NCBI RefSeq assembly: GCF_014841565.1
Contig: NZ_JACYUD010000006.1
Coordinates: forward strand, 62,001 to 126,000
From: Rhizobium sp. CFBP 8762
GTDB taxonomy: Bacteria; Pseudomonadota; Alphaproteobacteria; Rhizobiales; Rhizobiaceae
DNA length: 64,000 nucleotides
Reading direction: 5' to 3'
The position numbers and the translations under genes are program-made. A model generated the notes under the pieces. That model saw only the letters and a list, made by a program, of their open reading frames with translations, was not told the origin of the DNA and searched no databases. Shown here piece by piece: positions 28,901 through 37,112 of the stretch. Within the stretch, counting starts at the first letter, position 1, and every line of letters starts with the position of its first letter.

Positions 28901-29083
28901 TTTACAGGAAGTGACAGCTTCCTGATTGCGGGCGTCCCCATTGCGAAGAACGCCGCTTTGATCGAGGCCGGTTTTGACTATGCCGTCACCAACAAGGCTA
29001 CGCTTGGTCTGTCCTATCATGGTCAGTTTGGTGATGGTACAAGCAGCAATGGCGCAAAAATCAACTTCGCGTTGAAGTTCTAA
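25946..29083 (+). CDS. Type V autotransporter with a repeat-rich beta-helix passenger
   Basis: A 1045-residue type Va autotransporter. An unusually long signal region (about 54 residues, ending APASA before ADLSW) starts at GTG 25946 behind GGGGGAAG. The passenger, about 120-545, is built of imperfect repeats of roughly 20 residues around V-x-N-N-G-T and A-x-x-x-x-G-G, typical of a parallel beta-helix. VSPGLGIGTLRVTNNLQF near residue 570 is the autotransporter-associated strand motif closing the helix. A linker leads to the outer-membrane beta-barrel from about 766 (AVWSRGIGEWGDIDG), ending in a terminal Phe (INFALKF) as BamA substrates do. Adhesin function is inferred. No protease or lipase motif is seen in the passenger. 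Confidence 0.92.
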   Translation: MANHIFKGFNARMGMISGSSALSPVRSPARSAMLPVHVVATLFPLAVLAAPASAADLSWQGAPDQDFANPVGWAPSQTPASGDNVTITISESVVRASIAVNSIAISNNGVLNIQNGTVSASGGTVLTGAATLSVLESGTLLSPVSANGGTVTNSGTISSINVAQPATVENNGTIISAVSAATVTNNATGVVQTMVNSGTFTNNGQVASLDTSGSFTNNGSGVVSGQLNATGGSVINNGTLGSSAVSAGANLVNNVAATVGDVVSQGEVTNNGSISSVRSSNRFNNNTNGVVTGNTVVTAGEAANSGRLSSTTVAGDATLTNNVSGSITEVSNSGTLRNDGAIAALTSTSGQAVNNAGGTITGIAAISGGTFITDGAVSSLSVTGGEAIVNGTGSVTQAATLTGGRLTNNGTVAATTVGSTGSLINNRDASIASIQNSGSVLNDGTVQSLNNTAGSFVNNATGTVQGSTVVSGGSVVNNGTLAATDVQGGGSFVNNDTATVASIVNAGQSANYGTIVDVTNTGGTFDNAGSIQSASISGGTLLNRGSVTGTLDVSAGGVVTGFGSVGTLALGNGAGVSPGLGIGTLRVTNNLQFNPGSYYALDVTADGQSDQVVVQGNTVLNGGSLRVLAASGRYSADTSYTILRSEGGVTGAFTEATSNLAFLDPTLSYSADDVSLRFERNAVQFASVATTRNQAAVAHALETLPATNAAVGAVLSSTRDTAGLGFDHLSGEIYSSTATALIEDSHLVRDTATERLRASAGSQDPAVWSRGIGEWGDIDGNGNASGIDHDTRGILFGGDTTLANPLASAGFPETFRLGALFGYSRSNVDGDVSRSSVESDNYHVGLYGGTEWGNLSYRSGLAYSFHDVQANRSIAFPGFGDSTSASYDASTFQSFGELAYRTNLDTVTLEPFAALANVRLHTDGFTEQGGDGRLRVGSESTNTTFTTVGLRASTPLDIIGPQASLFGTLGWRHAFGDIETVGTRSFTGSDSFLIAGVPIAKNAALIEAGFDYAVTNKATLGLSYHGQFGDGTSSNGAKINFALKF

Positions 29084-29103
29084 ACGTCTCATATGGAGAC
29101 CTT

Positions 29104-29137
29104 CCGTGTCAGGCAACTGGATGTTTGCCTGACACGG
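29104..29137 (+). terminator. Terminator hairpin after the autotransporter gene
   Basis: A perfect 13-bp stem (CCGTGTCAGGCAA at 29104-29116 with 29125-29137) and an 8-base loop, 20 bp after the stop codon. Only a weak TT follows, but the long stem and its position support termination. Confidence 0.75.
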
Positions 29138-29271
29138 TTCCGCCTTGCTAAAGCGATGATAGTTCGACCTTTTTCTTTGCAGAATTTCCCGCGAATTTTT
29201 TTGAAGAAACACGATTTTAGCGCTTGCGGGAATCTCAGAGCCTGCCTATAAAGCGCCCACACAAGCCGCAC

Positions 29272-29346
29272 GCGCCCTTCGTCTATCGGTTAGGACGCCA
29301 GATTTTCATTCTGGAAAGAGGGGTTCGACTCCCCTAGGGCGTGCCA
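29272..29346 (+). tRNA. tRNA-Glu (anticodon TTC)
   Basis: A 75-base cloverleaf including an encoded CCA. The acceptor stem GCGCCCT pairs with AGGGCGT with a terminal G-U pair, and G73 is the discriminator. The anticodon stem CCAGA/TCTGG encloses the loop TTTTCAT with TTC at 29305-29307. The T arm is GAGGGGTTCGACTCCCC. Its 3' end is 18 bp from the stop codon of recJ on the other strand. Confidence 0.95.
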
Positions 29347-29364
29347 CTTGTTCTCTCCATCTTC

Positions 29365-31167
29365 CTATAACGCTTTCGCAGCATCGATGATGCGCAGTTG
29401 GATGCGTTTGTTGCCTTGCCATTGATCCGCGCTCAGGCATCCGGCAACGTGAACTGTCATGCCCAACGCCCCCAGAAGAAAGTCTCCGAGTGGTGTTTCC
29501 AGTGCGCGGAACGCCATACCGTCCAGCCGGGAACGGTCAGGCCCTTCCAGCGTGATTTTGATGTGATTGACCCCGATCTGACGCGTATCCACGATGCGGT
29601 GCGCCGGGAATGCAAAAACAGGTTGCGCATGGCCGGAGCCATAGGGACCAGCCATTTCCAGTTGGTCAAGCAGAGCAATGTTTGCGCCTGCTGCACCCAG
29701 TGCCCCGTCAATCTTCAGGGTTTGTGATGCGACGAGCGAGCGGACCGTTTTTTCCGCAGCATCCTGAAAGAAGCTGCGGAGCTTACCAAGTTGCGCACGC
29801 TCCACAGTCAACCCCGCAGCCATAGCGTGGCCGCCGCCCTTGACCAGAATACCGGCATCGACTGCAGCCCTGACCATCCGTCCCATATCAAAGCCGTTGA
29901 TCGAGCGCCCGGAGCCGGTGCCTTTACCATTCACATCGAATGCGATGGCAAACGCGGGCCGCCGAAACTTGTCCTTCAGACGGGAGGCCAGCAGACCCAC
30001 GATACCCGGATGCCAGTTCTGGCGGGCCGTCACGATGACCGATGCATCGCTGCCGTCGCCATACTCGGCCAGTGCTTCCGCTTCGGCCTCGGCCAGCATG
30101 GCGATTTCCATGGCTTGCCGTTCCCGGTTCAACTCATCGAGGCGCGTTGCAATGTCCATTGCCTCGCTCGCGTCCTCCATCGCCAGCAGACGGCTTCCCA
30201 GTGCCGCGTCGCCGATGCGGCCCCCCGCATTGATGCGCGGGCCGATCATGAAACCGAAATGATAGGGCGTAACCGGGCCTCCCAGTCCCGCCTTTTGAAA
30301 CAGCGCTGACAGACCGGGGTTTCCCATCCGCCGTGCCGCAATCAGTCCTTTGACCACATAGGCACGATTGAGCCCCTTCAACGGAACCACGTCGCACACG
30401 GTTCCGAGCGCCACGAGGTCCAGCAGTGCGAGCAGATCGAAACTCGCAACACGCTTGTCGCCCGCTTCGCGCAGGATACGTGTCAGGTTGACCAGCACCA
30501 TGAACACGACGCCTGCAGCACACAGATGCCCCTGCCCCGACAAATCATCGTCCCGGTTTGGATTGACGAGAGCATGACAGATCGGCAACGCATGGCCTGT
30601 CTGGTGGTGATCGATCACGACCACATCCACACCGCGTTCAGCCGCAACAGCCAAAGCCTCGAAACTGGTGGAACCGCAGTCAACAGTCACAATGAGCGTT
30701 GCACCCTTATCGATCAACTGGCCGATGGCAGTTGGATTGGGGCCATATCCTTCAAAGATGCGGTCGGGGATGTAGATGCTTGGCTCCAGCCCATAGTGCC
30801 GCAGAGTGCGAAACATCAGCGCGGATGATGTGGCCCCGTCGACATCATAGTCGCCGAAAATCACGACGTTTTCGCTACGCTCTATCGCTTGAACAATACG
30901 GATAGCGGCCTTGCGGCAGTCTGTCAGCACATCCGGGTCCGGCATCAGGTTGCGGATCGTCGGGTCCAGAAAGGACACAGCATCGTCCATGGAGACACCG
31001 CGTCCGGCAAGAACTCTGGCGATAATGTCGGAAAAACCGTGTGTCTGGCTGATGGCGAGCGCACGGTTTAGACCGGCCTGATCCAGTCGGGAAACCCAGC
31101 GCTGGCCGGATACAGAGGTTTCAACGCCGAGGAATGCCCTCTCTACCGGATCTACCAAAGTGCTCAT
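29365..31167 (-). CDS. recJ: Single-stranded-DNA-specific exonuclease RecJ
   Basis: A 5'-3' single-strand exonuclease of recombination and mismatch repair, 600 residues. The DHH phosphoesterase core has VVIFGDYDVDGATSSALM (motif I), VTVDCGS and VVVIDHHQTGH (the DHH motif). The DHHA1 half carries GRSINGFDMG and KGGGHAMAAGLTV, followed by the OB-fold C-terminus ending near RIIDAAKAL. The ATG at 31167 has GGAGA seven bases upstream; the frame continues open upstream but would cross the hom terminator. It begins 27 bp after that terminator hairpin, so it probably has its own promoter close by or relies on readthrough. Confidence 0.95.
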   Translation of the reverse strand: MSTLVDPVERAFLGVETSVSGQRWVSRLDQAGLNRALAISQTHGFSDIIARVLAGRGVSMDDAVSFLDPTIRNLMPDPDVLTDCRKAAIRIVQAIERSENVVIFGDYDVDGATSSALMFRTLRHYGLEPSIYIPDRIFEGYGPNPTAIGQLIDKGATLIVTVDCGSTSFEALAVAAERGVDVVVIDHHQTGHALPICHALVNPNRDDDLSGQGHLCAAGVVFMVLVNLTRILREAGDKRVASFDLLALLDLVALGTVCDVVPLKGLNRAYVVKGLIAARRMGNPGLSALFQKAGLGGPVTPYHFGFMIGPRINAGGRIGDAALGSRLLAMEDASEAMDIATRLDELNRERQAMEIAMLAEAEAEALAEYGDGSDASVIVTARQNWHPGIVGLLASRLKDKFRRPAFAIAFDVNGKGTGSGRSINGFDMGRMVRAAVDAGILVKGGGHAMAAGLTVERAQLGKLRSFFQDAAEKTVRSLVASQTLKIDGALGAAGANIALLDQLEMAGPYGSGHAQPVFAFPAHRIVDTRQIGVNHIKITLEGPDRSRLDGMAFRALETPLGDFLLGALGMTVHVAGCLSADQWQGNKRIQLRIIDAAKAL

Positions 31168-31193
31168 ACGCAGATCTCCGTTTTCATTAAAGC

Positions 31194-31225
31194 AAAAACC
31201 GGCACTTTCTGGCGAAAGCACCGGT
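31194..31225 (-). terminator. Rho-independent terminator after hom
   Basis: Read on the minus strand, a 12-bp stem with two G-U pairs (31225-31214 with 31209-31198) and a GCCA loop is followed by TTTTT. It stands between hom and recJ, only 27 bp before the recJ start codon. Confidence 0.75.
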
Positions 31226-31254
31226 TGAAATCACCTGGCGGTGCCAAGCAAACG

Positions 31255-32577
31255 TCAGGACGCCTTAGGCCGCTCGATGCGAATGACCTGCGGTTCGCCC
31301 ACCAGATATCCTTCACCCTTGACCATAGCAACGGCTTTACGGACGGAATCCTCCGTGGTCGCATGGGTCACGAGAATAATCGTCTGCGGCTCGTTTGCCG
31401 CGTCGTGCTGACGCGCGCGCTGTACAATCGATTCCAGCGATATATGGTTTTGTGCCATGTGTGTTGCAATGCTTGCAAAGACACCGGCTCGATCTTCGAC
31501 CGAAAGACGGATGAAGTAGCCACCTTCATGGCTTTGCATCGTCGCCTGCTGGTATGGCGCAAGCGATGCGACGGGTCTGCCGAAAGCCGGGACATTCTGC
31601 GCACCCGGACGACTTTTCGCAATATCAGCGATATCACCCAGCACGGCGGATGCAGTTGCGTTGCCCCCTGCACCCGGTCCGACCATCAACAGTTCTCCGA
31701 GCACATCGGACTCGATGGCGACAGCGTTTGTCACGCCTTCAACCTGCGCAATGACCGAATCCAGCGGCACCATGGTGGGATGAACGCGTTGCTCAATACC
31801 GCTCTCGGTGCGCTGCGCGACCCCCAGAAGCTTGATGCGGTAGCCGAGTTCGGCGGCCGCATGAATATCCTGTATCGAAATGTTCGTGATACCCTCAAGA
31901 TAGATATCATCCGCTGCAATCGCCGTGCCGAAGGCCAGACTGGTCAGGATCGACAGCTTGTGGGCAGTATCATTGCCTTCGATGTCGAAAGCAGGGTCAA
32001 CCTCGGCGTAGCCAAGGCGCTGAGCTTCTTTCAGACAGGTTTCGAACCCCAAACCTTCCTTTTCCATCTTGGTCAGGATGTAATTGCATGTGCCGTTCAT
32101 GATACCGTACACGCGCGAAACCGTATTGCCGGTCAGCGACTCGCGCAGCGCCTTGATGACCGGAATGCCGCCAGCCACGGCCGCCTCGTAATTCAGCAAG
32201 GCTCCATTGGCTTCGGCAATTTCTGCTAGCTCGGTTCCGTGGGCTGCAAGCAGGGCTTTGTTGGCGGTAACCACGTGAATGCCGCGTGACAGCGCCGCCT
32301 TGACGGACGAATACGCCGGGTCGCCGGCCCCACCCATGAGTTCCACATAGACATCGATGTCTGCATTTGCGGCCAGTGCGTCCGCGGTGTCGAACCATGT
32401 GATACCGGACACATCAAAGCCACGGTCGCGGCTTTGATCCCGTGCAGTAATGGCAGTAATGTCGATAGCCCGGCCGCAGGTTGTGGTCAGCATGTCACGC
32501 CGATCCTGAAGAATTCGCGCCAGCGATGCGCCAACGGTTCCCAAGCCCGCAATGCCAAGTTTCAGGGCATCTGCCAT
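31255..32577 (-). CDS. hom: Homoserine dehydrogenase
   Basis: Reduces aspartate semialdehyde to homoserine, the branch to threonine and methionine. The 440-residue monofunctional enzyme has the nucleotide-binding LGIAGLGTVGASLARIL, the catalytic segment with GGIPVIKALRESLTGN and GTCNYILTKME, and a regulatory ACT domain in the last 90 residues (GGYFIRLSVEDRAGVFASIATHM) that usually senses threonine. AAGGAAG lies six bases before the ATG at 32577. It follows the aminotransferase gene on the same strand after a hairpin. Downstream, relatives I remember have glpX before recJ; here recJ comes directly. Confidence 0.96.
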   Translation of the reverse strand: MADALKLGIAGLGTVGASLARILQDRRDMLTTTCGRAIDITAITARDQSRDRGFDVSGITWFDTADALAANADIDVYVELMGGAGDPAYSSVKAALSRGIHVVTANKALLAAHGTELAEIAEANGALLNYEAAVAGGIPVIKALRESLTGNTVSRVYGIMNGTCNYILTKMEKEGLGFETCLKEAQRLGYAEVDPAFDIEGNDTAHKLSILTSLAFGTAIAADDIYLEGITNISIQDIHAAAELGYRIKLLGVAQRTESGIEQRVHPTMVPLDSVIAQVEGVTNAVAIESDVLGELLMVGPGAGGNATASAVLGDIADIAKSRPGAQNVPAFGRPVASLAPYQQATMQSHEGGYFIRLSVEDRAGVFASIATHMAQNHISLESIVQRARQHDAANEPQTIILVTHATTEDSVRKAVAMVKGEGYLVGEPQVIRIERPKAS

Positions 32578-32602
32578 TCTATCTTCCTTACGTGTCAAGA
32601 AA

Positions 32603-32623
32603 GCTCCGCCAGTCTGGCGGAGC
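32603..32623 (-). terminator. Short hairpin between the aminotransferase gene and hom
   Basis: A perfect 9-bp GC-rich stem (GCTCCGCCA and its complement) with a 3-base loop, followed on the minus strand by TTTCTT. It would end aminotransferase transcripts or act as an attenuator before hom. A TTGACA follows it but no -10 fits before the hom ribosome binding site. Confidence 0.65.
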
Positions 32624-32659
32624 GGTGGATATAAATTTGCCGAATTTTGAGCGCTGATG

Positions 32660-33874
32660 TTAACGCTGGTTGAGCGTCACCACGTTGTGGAGCGTTTCAT
32701 CGGCAGTCGACAGGAATTTCTTGATGCTCCGGGCTGCCTGGCGAATACGATGTTCGTTTTCAACCAGCGCAAGGCGCACATGCTCGTCACCCTGCTCGCC
32801 GAAGCCAATGCCCGGCGCAACCGCGACATGGGCCTTGTCAACAAGCAACTTGGAAAACTCCAGCGAACCGAGGTGGCGGAACTTTTCCGGGATTTTGGCC
32901 CAGGCGAACATTGTGGCCGCTGGCGGCGGCACGTGGAAACCCGCTTGCGCGAAGGATTCTACCATCACATCCCGGCGACGCTTGTAGATGGTGCGGACCT
33001 CTTCAATGTCCGAACCATCCCCATTCAGCGCGTGCGTTGCCGCGACCTGAATGGGGGTAAACGCGCCGTAGTCCAGATAGGACTTCACTCGCGTCAGCGC
33101 GGCAATCAACCGCTCATTGCCCACCGCAAACCCGATGCGCCAGCCGGGCATGGAAAATGTCTTGGACATGGAAGTAAACTCTACCGTGACATCCATAGCG
33201 CCCGGAACCTGCAACACCGATGGCGGTGGATTGCCGTCAAAGTAGATTTCCGAATAGGCCAGATCCGACAGGATAAAGATTTCATGCTTCTTCGCGAAGG
33301 CCACCACTTCCTTGTAGAAGTCCAGCGATGCGACCTGCGCTGTCGGGTTTGACGGGTAATTGATGATTAGCGCCAGCGGCTTGGGGATGGAGTGGCGCAC
33401 GGCACGCTCCAACGGCGGGAAGAAACTGTCGTCCGGCTCCACCGGTATCGAGCGTATAACACCGCCCACCATCAAGAAACCGAATGCGTGGATCGGATAG
33501 GTCGGGTCAGGACACAAAACGACATCACCGGGTGCCGTAATGGCCTGCGCCATATTGGCGAAGCCTTCCTTGGACCCAAGCGTTGCGACGACCTGCGTAT
33601 CCGGATTCAGCTTTACACCGAAGCGGCGCGCATAATAATTAGCCTGCGCCTTGCGCAAGCCGGGAATGCCTTTGGATGTGGAATAGCGGTGGGTGCGCGG
33701 ATCTTTCACAACCTCACAGAGCTTGTCGACGACGGACTGGGGGGTGGGAAGGTCGGGGTTACCCATGCCAAGGTCGATAATGTCGGCTCCACCCGCTCGT
33801 GCGCTGGCTTTCAAACGGTTGACCTGTTCGAAAACGTAAGGCGGCAAGCGGCGTACTTTGTGAAACTCTTCCAT
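32660..33874 (-). CDS. PLP-dependent class I/II aminotransferase (AlaC/DapL-like)
   Basis: A 404-residue fold-type I aminotransferase. The PLP lysine lies in SMSKTFSMPGWRIGF. NYPSNPTAQVAS provides the Asn that contacts the pyridoxal, and ILSDLAYSEIYFDG the Asp that binds its nitrogen. It is close to proteins annotated variously as LL-diaminopimelate or alanine/glutamate-pyruvate aminotransferase. The N-terminal EEFHKVRRLPPYVFEQVNRLKA favours the AlaC-like alanine group, but the substrate cannot be fixed from sequence. Its position before hom on the same strand suggests a role in aspartate-family or alanine metabolism. Confidence 0.9.
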   Translation of the reverse strand: MEEFHKVRRLPPYVFEQVNRLKASARAGGADIIDLGMGNPDLPTPQSVVDKLCEVVKDPRTHRYSTSKGIPGLRKAQANYYARRFGVKLNPDTQVVATLGSKEGFANMAQAITAPGDVVLCPDPTYPIHAFGFLMVGGVIRSIPVEPDDSFFPPLERAVRHSIPKPLALIINYPSNPTAQVASLDFYKEVVAFAKKHEIFILSDLAYSEIYFDGNPPPSVLQVPGAMDVTVEFTSMSKTFSMPGWRIGFAVGNERLIAALTRVKSYLDYGAFTPIQVAATHALNGDGSDIEEVRTIYKRRRDVMVESFAQAGFHVPPPAATMFAWAKIPEKFRHLGSLEFSKLLVDKAHVAVAPGIGFGEQGDEHVRLALVENEHRIRQAARSIKKFLSTADETLHNVVTLNQR

Positions 33875-34109
33875 TTCTCAACCTCATTTCGCGCGAGCTG
33901 AGCGCATGAGCCCCAGGACCTCGCACAGTTCTAGACAGGACAATCCGCCCTGCCCACTGGGTCTTGCGAAGCAGATTGCATCTCACGCTTTGCGTCCAAA
34001 TGAAGCGAAACGCAAGTGCTAAAGCATGTCGAACAAACCACTTTGGCTGATTTCACGGAGTGGCATGATAAACGAGAACATGTCTCACGGTGCCTGCTCG
34101 TGAAACGCG

Positions 34110-34514
34110 TTATTGCTCGATCTGTTTCAGCGTTTCCGCACCGTGGGTTGCCGACAGCTTTTCGAGTTCCGCCAGCCGCGTCTTGTATTCTGCGTCCGAG
34201 ATTACCCCGGTCGCGCGCGCGTTGCTTAACGCCTGCAACTGGCTGGACATGCTGGATACATCCGTGGCGCTCAACTGACGGTTGGCAGCGCGAAGCGGCC
34301 CACCAAGGCTTGGATAAGTTCCGGTCTTGCGAAGGGCTGTTGACACACCCTCGCCAGCCGATGTCGTATCTGTATCGATAATCACCGCCGGAGCCTGCCG
34401 GCGCTGAGCAGTATCCTTATTGGAAGACGCACAGCCGGAGACCACCGTGACGAGGCAGCCTGCTACCAGCATCAAACCAAGGCGGCTTAAATCCCTGCTA
34501 AAAACGTCTCTCAT
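34110..34514 (-). CDS. SHOCT-domain lipoprotein
   Basis: A 134-residue predicted lipoprotein. The N-terminus is basic and hydrophobic and ends in the lipobox VVSGC with Cys28 as the lipidated residue. The middle is Ser/Thr-rich linker. The C-terminus (about 95-125) carries a SHOCT-like short helical module: LQALSNARATGVISDAEYKTRLAELEKL. SHOCT modules occur at protein ends and probably mediate oligomerisation or binding. The ATG at 34514 has AGGGT just upstream and gives the cleanest signal; a longer frame adds 26 unlikely residues. It is divergent from sfsA. Confidence 0.8.
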   Translation of the reverse strand: MRDVFSRDLSRLGLMLVAGCLVTVVSGCASSNKDTAQRRQAPAVIIDTDTTSAGEGVSTALRKTGTYPSLGGPLRAANRQLSATDVSSMSSQLQALSNARATGVISDAEYKTRLAELEKLSATHGAETLKQIEQ

Positions 34515-34627
34515 AGTACCCTGCCCGTAATAAGCGATTGTTGTGTCCGCACTTGTATTCTCTTTGCTGCAGAATGTAAAAATACAAAACACGTTTATGC
34601 CACGCGCTGCAAAGTGCCAAGGACCTT

Positions 34628-35347
34628 ATGCTTTTCTCAACACCGCTTGTGCCCGCCATCTTGATCCGACGCTACAAGCGTTTCCTGTTCGATGCCATTC
34701 TGGCGGATGGTACACAAATCACCGGATCATGCCCCAACACCGGCTCCATGCGGGGATTGACCACGCCAGGCTCCCGCATATGGTTGTCTGAACACAACAG
34801 CAAGACCCGAAAGTACCGGCATATGCTGGAACTGGTTGAAGCTGATGGCACAATTGTGGGCATTAATACGGGCATGCCCAACCGCCTTGCGGAAGAAGCC
34901 ATACATGCAGGTTTGCTCTCAAATCTCGCAGCCTATCAAGACCTAAAGCGCGAGCAGAAATATGGGCAAAATTCTCGCATCGACATTCTGCTTAGCGACC
35001 CGGTTCTCGGGCAGGCGTATGTGGAAGTCAAGAACGTCCATTTTACGCGTGTTATGGGGCTTGCCGAATTCCCGGACAGTGTTACGGCACGTGGCGCGAA
35101 GCACCTTGAGGAACTTGGTGATATGGTTGAAGCCGGACACCGGGCCATCATGCTCTACGTGATACAACGTTCAGACTGCTCGCGGCTTTCGATATGCGAA
35201 GAGCTTGATCCCGTTTATGGTGTGGCCTTTCGGCGCGCGATGCGGCGCGGTGTAGAAGCGTTTGGCATCAAATGCACCATATCTCCGCACCAAATCGTTG
35301 TAGATGGGGTGATAGCGATGGACGAACCGGGGCAAGCTGATTTATGA
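34628..35347 (+). CDS. sfsA: SfsA family protein
   Basis: A 239-residue SfsA protein, first described as a sugar fermentation stimulation factor and carrying a PD-(D/E)xK nuclease-like fold with an N-terminal OB-like part. Family blocks: [39 protein letters not shown]...[10 protein letters not shown] (the Asp and Glu-x-Lys expected for the nuclease core) and [16 protein letters not shown]. Its true biochemical role is unsettled. It is first in an sfsA-map-radC cluster, with map about 30 bp downstream. Confidence 0.93.
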   Translation: MLFSTPLVPAILIRRYKRFLFDAILADGTQITGSCPNTGSMRGLTTPGSRIWLSEHNSKTRKYRHMLELVEADGTIVGINTGMPNRLAEEAIHAGLLSNLAAYQDLKREQKYGQNSRIDILLSDPVLGQAYVEVKNVHFTRVMGLAEFPDSVTARGAKHLEELGDMVEAGHRAIMLYVIQRSDCSRLSICEELDPVYGVAFRRAMRRGVEAFGIKCTISPHQIVVDGVIAMDEPGQADL

Positions 35348-35378
35348 CTTGACCCATGACGCAATCGGAATTTCTGCC

Positions 35379-36206
35379 ATGGTAACCTATATCGACGCCG
35401 CCTCCGCGCCACTCCGCAACACCGGCGTGATCAGGCTTTACAACGAGGACGCATTTGCGAACATGCGCCGCGCATGCCAGTTGACTGCGCGCTGCCTCGA
35501 TGCGCTGGTGGATATCGTGAAGCCGGGCGTTAAAACCGATGTGATCGACCGGTTCGTCTTCGAGTTCGGCATGGACAACGGCGCGCTTCCGGCAACGCTG
35601 AATTACCGTGGCTATACGAAATCTGTCTGTACCTCGATCAACCATGTTGTCTGCCATGGCATACCCAATGACAAGCCCTTGCGCGAAGGTGATATCGTCA
35701 ACATCGACGTCACCTATATCATCGATGGATGGCACGGTGATTCCAGCCGCATGTATCCGGTCGGTGAAATCAAGCGGTCGGCTGAGCGTCTTCTGGAAGT
35801 GACCTATGAAAGCCTGTTGCGGGGAATAGCGGCGGTCAAGCCCGGCGCCCGCACCGGCGCAATCGGTGAGGCTATTCAGACTTATGCGGAAGCCGAGCGC
35901 TGTTCAGTCGTGCGTGATTTCTGTGGTCATGGTGTGGGTCAGGTATTTCACGACGCCCCCAACATTCTGCATTACGGCCGGGCAAACGAAGGCCCGGAAT
36001 TGCGCGAAGGCATGATCTTCACAATTGAACCGATGATCAATCTGGGTCGGCCACAGGTCAAGGTGCTGGCAGACGGCTGGACAGCTGTGACACGGGACCG
36101 GTCGTTGTCGGCGCAGTACGAACACACCGTCGGCGTCACGACATCCGGCTGTGAAGTGTTCACACTGTCTCCCGGGGGTCTTGACCGTCCCGGACTGAGC
36201 GGCTGA
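35379..36206 (+). CDS. map: Methionine aminopeptidase type I
   Basis: Removes the initiator Met from new proteins after deformylation. The 275-residue pita-bread metalloenzyme has substrate His in [12 protein letters not shown], metal Asp in [21 protein letters not shown], metal His in [16 protein letters not shown], and Glu in FTIEPMIN and YEHTVGV. The N-terminus has about 25 residues before the core. An ATG at 35379 is preferred; a TTG at 35349, immediately after the sfsA stop codon, would add ten residues and cannot be excluded. The C-terminus has a tail of about 20 residues. radC follows after seven bases. Confidence 0.95.
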   Translation: MVTYIDAASAPLRNTGVIRLYNEDAFANMRRACQLTARCLDALVDIVKPGVKTDVIDRFVFEFGMDNGALPATLNYRGYTKSVCTSINHVVCHGIPNDKPLREGDIVNIDVTYIIDGWHGDSSRMYPVGEIKRSAERLLEVTYESLLRGIAAVKPGARTGAIGEAIQTYAEAERCSVVRDFCGHGVGQVFHDAPNILHYGRANEGPELREGMIFTIEPMINLGRPQVKVLADGWTAVTRDRSLSAQYEHTVGVTTSGCEVFTLSPGGLDRPGLSG

Positions 36207-36213
36207 CAATTCC

Positions 36214-37047
36214 ATGGCGAAAGACCCGTCCCGTTCCAAGCCGACCACCGGATTGGAAGAGCCAACTGCGTCGTTTGATCACGAGGTTGCCGATGAGAGG
36301 GGATTCTTCGCTGATCATCCGGCAACGCAGGTCAGTCGCAACCAGAAACCAAGCGGACCGACAAAAGGTGCCGATGATCTTCATTATCACGGCCACCGGG
36401 ACCGGCTGCGTGCGCGGTATCGTGAAAGCGGCGACGTTGCGCTGGCAGATTACGAAATTCTGGAACTTCTTCTGTTTCGGTTGATACCGCGCCGCGATAC
36501 GAAGCCTATTGCCAAAGCCTTACTCGACCGGTTCGGGTCGCTTGCCGGCGTGTTCGGTGCGCCCCCTGCTTTGTTGCAGGAGGTAAAAGGCATCGGCGAA
36601 AGTGTTGCACTCGATATCAAATTGATCGCCACCATCGCCCATCGCATGCTGAAAAGTGAACTGCGGGGCAAAAAGGTTCTCGCCTCCTGGTCGGCGGTCA
36701 TTGAATATTGCCATGCAGCCATGGCCTATGAAACCACCGAGCAATTCCGCATTCTGTTTCTGGACAAACGCAACGCGTTGATCGCCGATGAAATTCAGGG
36801 ACGCGGCACTGTGGACCATACGCCGGTCTATACCCGTGAGGTCGTAAAACGCGCTCTGGAATTATCAGCAACCGCGCTCATCCTCGTGCACAATCATCCG
36901 TCCGGTGACCCGACACCGTCGCGTGCTGATATCGATATGACCAAACAGATCATCGAGACCGCCAAGCCGCTTGGCATTACGGTTCACGATCACATCATCA
37001 TCGGCAAGGAAGGCCATGTTAGCCTGAAGGGCCTGAAGCTGATTTAA
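36214..37047 (+). CDS. radC: RadC family protein (JAB1/MPN domain)
   Basis: A 277-residue protein of the RadC family, historically called a DNA repair protein although a repair role has been disputed. A helix-hairpin-helix-like N-terminal part ([20 protein letters not shown] ... [13 protein letters not shown]) precedes a JAB1/MPN metalloprotease-like domain with [18 protein letters not shown], the H-x-H-x(7)-S-x-x-D metal site. The first 50 residues are polar and probably disordered. It starts seven bases after map and is last in the sfsA-map-radC cluster; a hairpin follows. Confidence 0.93.
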   Translation: MAKDPSRSKPTTGLEEPTASFDHEVADERGFFADHPATQVSRNQKPSGPTKGADDLHYHGHRDRLRARYRESGDVALADYEILELLLFRLIPRRDTKPIAKALLDRFGSLAGVFGAPPALLQEVKGIGESVALDIKLIATIAHRMLKSELRGKKVLASWSAVIEYCHAAMAYETTEQFRILFLDKRNALIADEIQGRGTVDHTPVYTREVVKRALELSATALILVHNHPSGDPTPSRADIDMTKQIIETAKPLGITVHDHIIIGKEGHVSLKGLKLI

Positions 37048-37086
37048 ATCAACGATTTGACACGTCTTTTTGAGCTAAAAACTAAA

Positions 37087-37109
37087 AAAGCCGGGCTATG
37101 CCCGGCTTT
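37087..37109. terminator. Bidirectional terminator between radC and gyrA
   Basis: A perfect 10-bp stem (AAAGCCGGGC at 37087-37096 with 37100-37109) and a TAT loop, flanked by A-rich sequence on the left and T-rich sequence on the right. It serves both convergent genes. Confidence 0.9.
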
Positions 37110-37112
37110 CGC

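Noticed and set aside
29272-29346. Integration site at tRNA-Glu
   Set aside because: No integrase gene, direct repeat of the tRNA 3' end or foreign genes are found next to it. The neighbours are recJ and the autotransporter gene.
31225-32229. 334-codon frame antisense to hom
   Set aside because: It overlaps the certain hom gene and has no start signals or conserved features.
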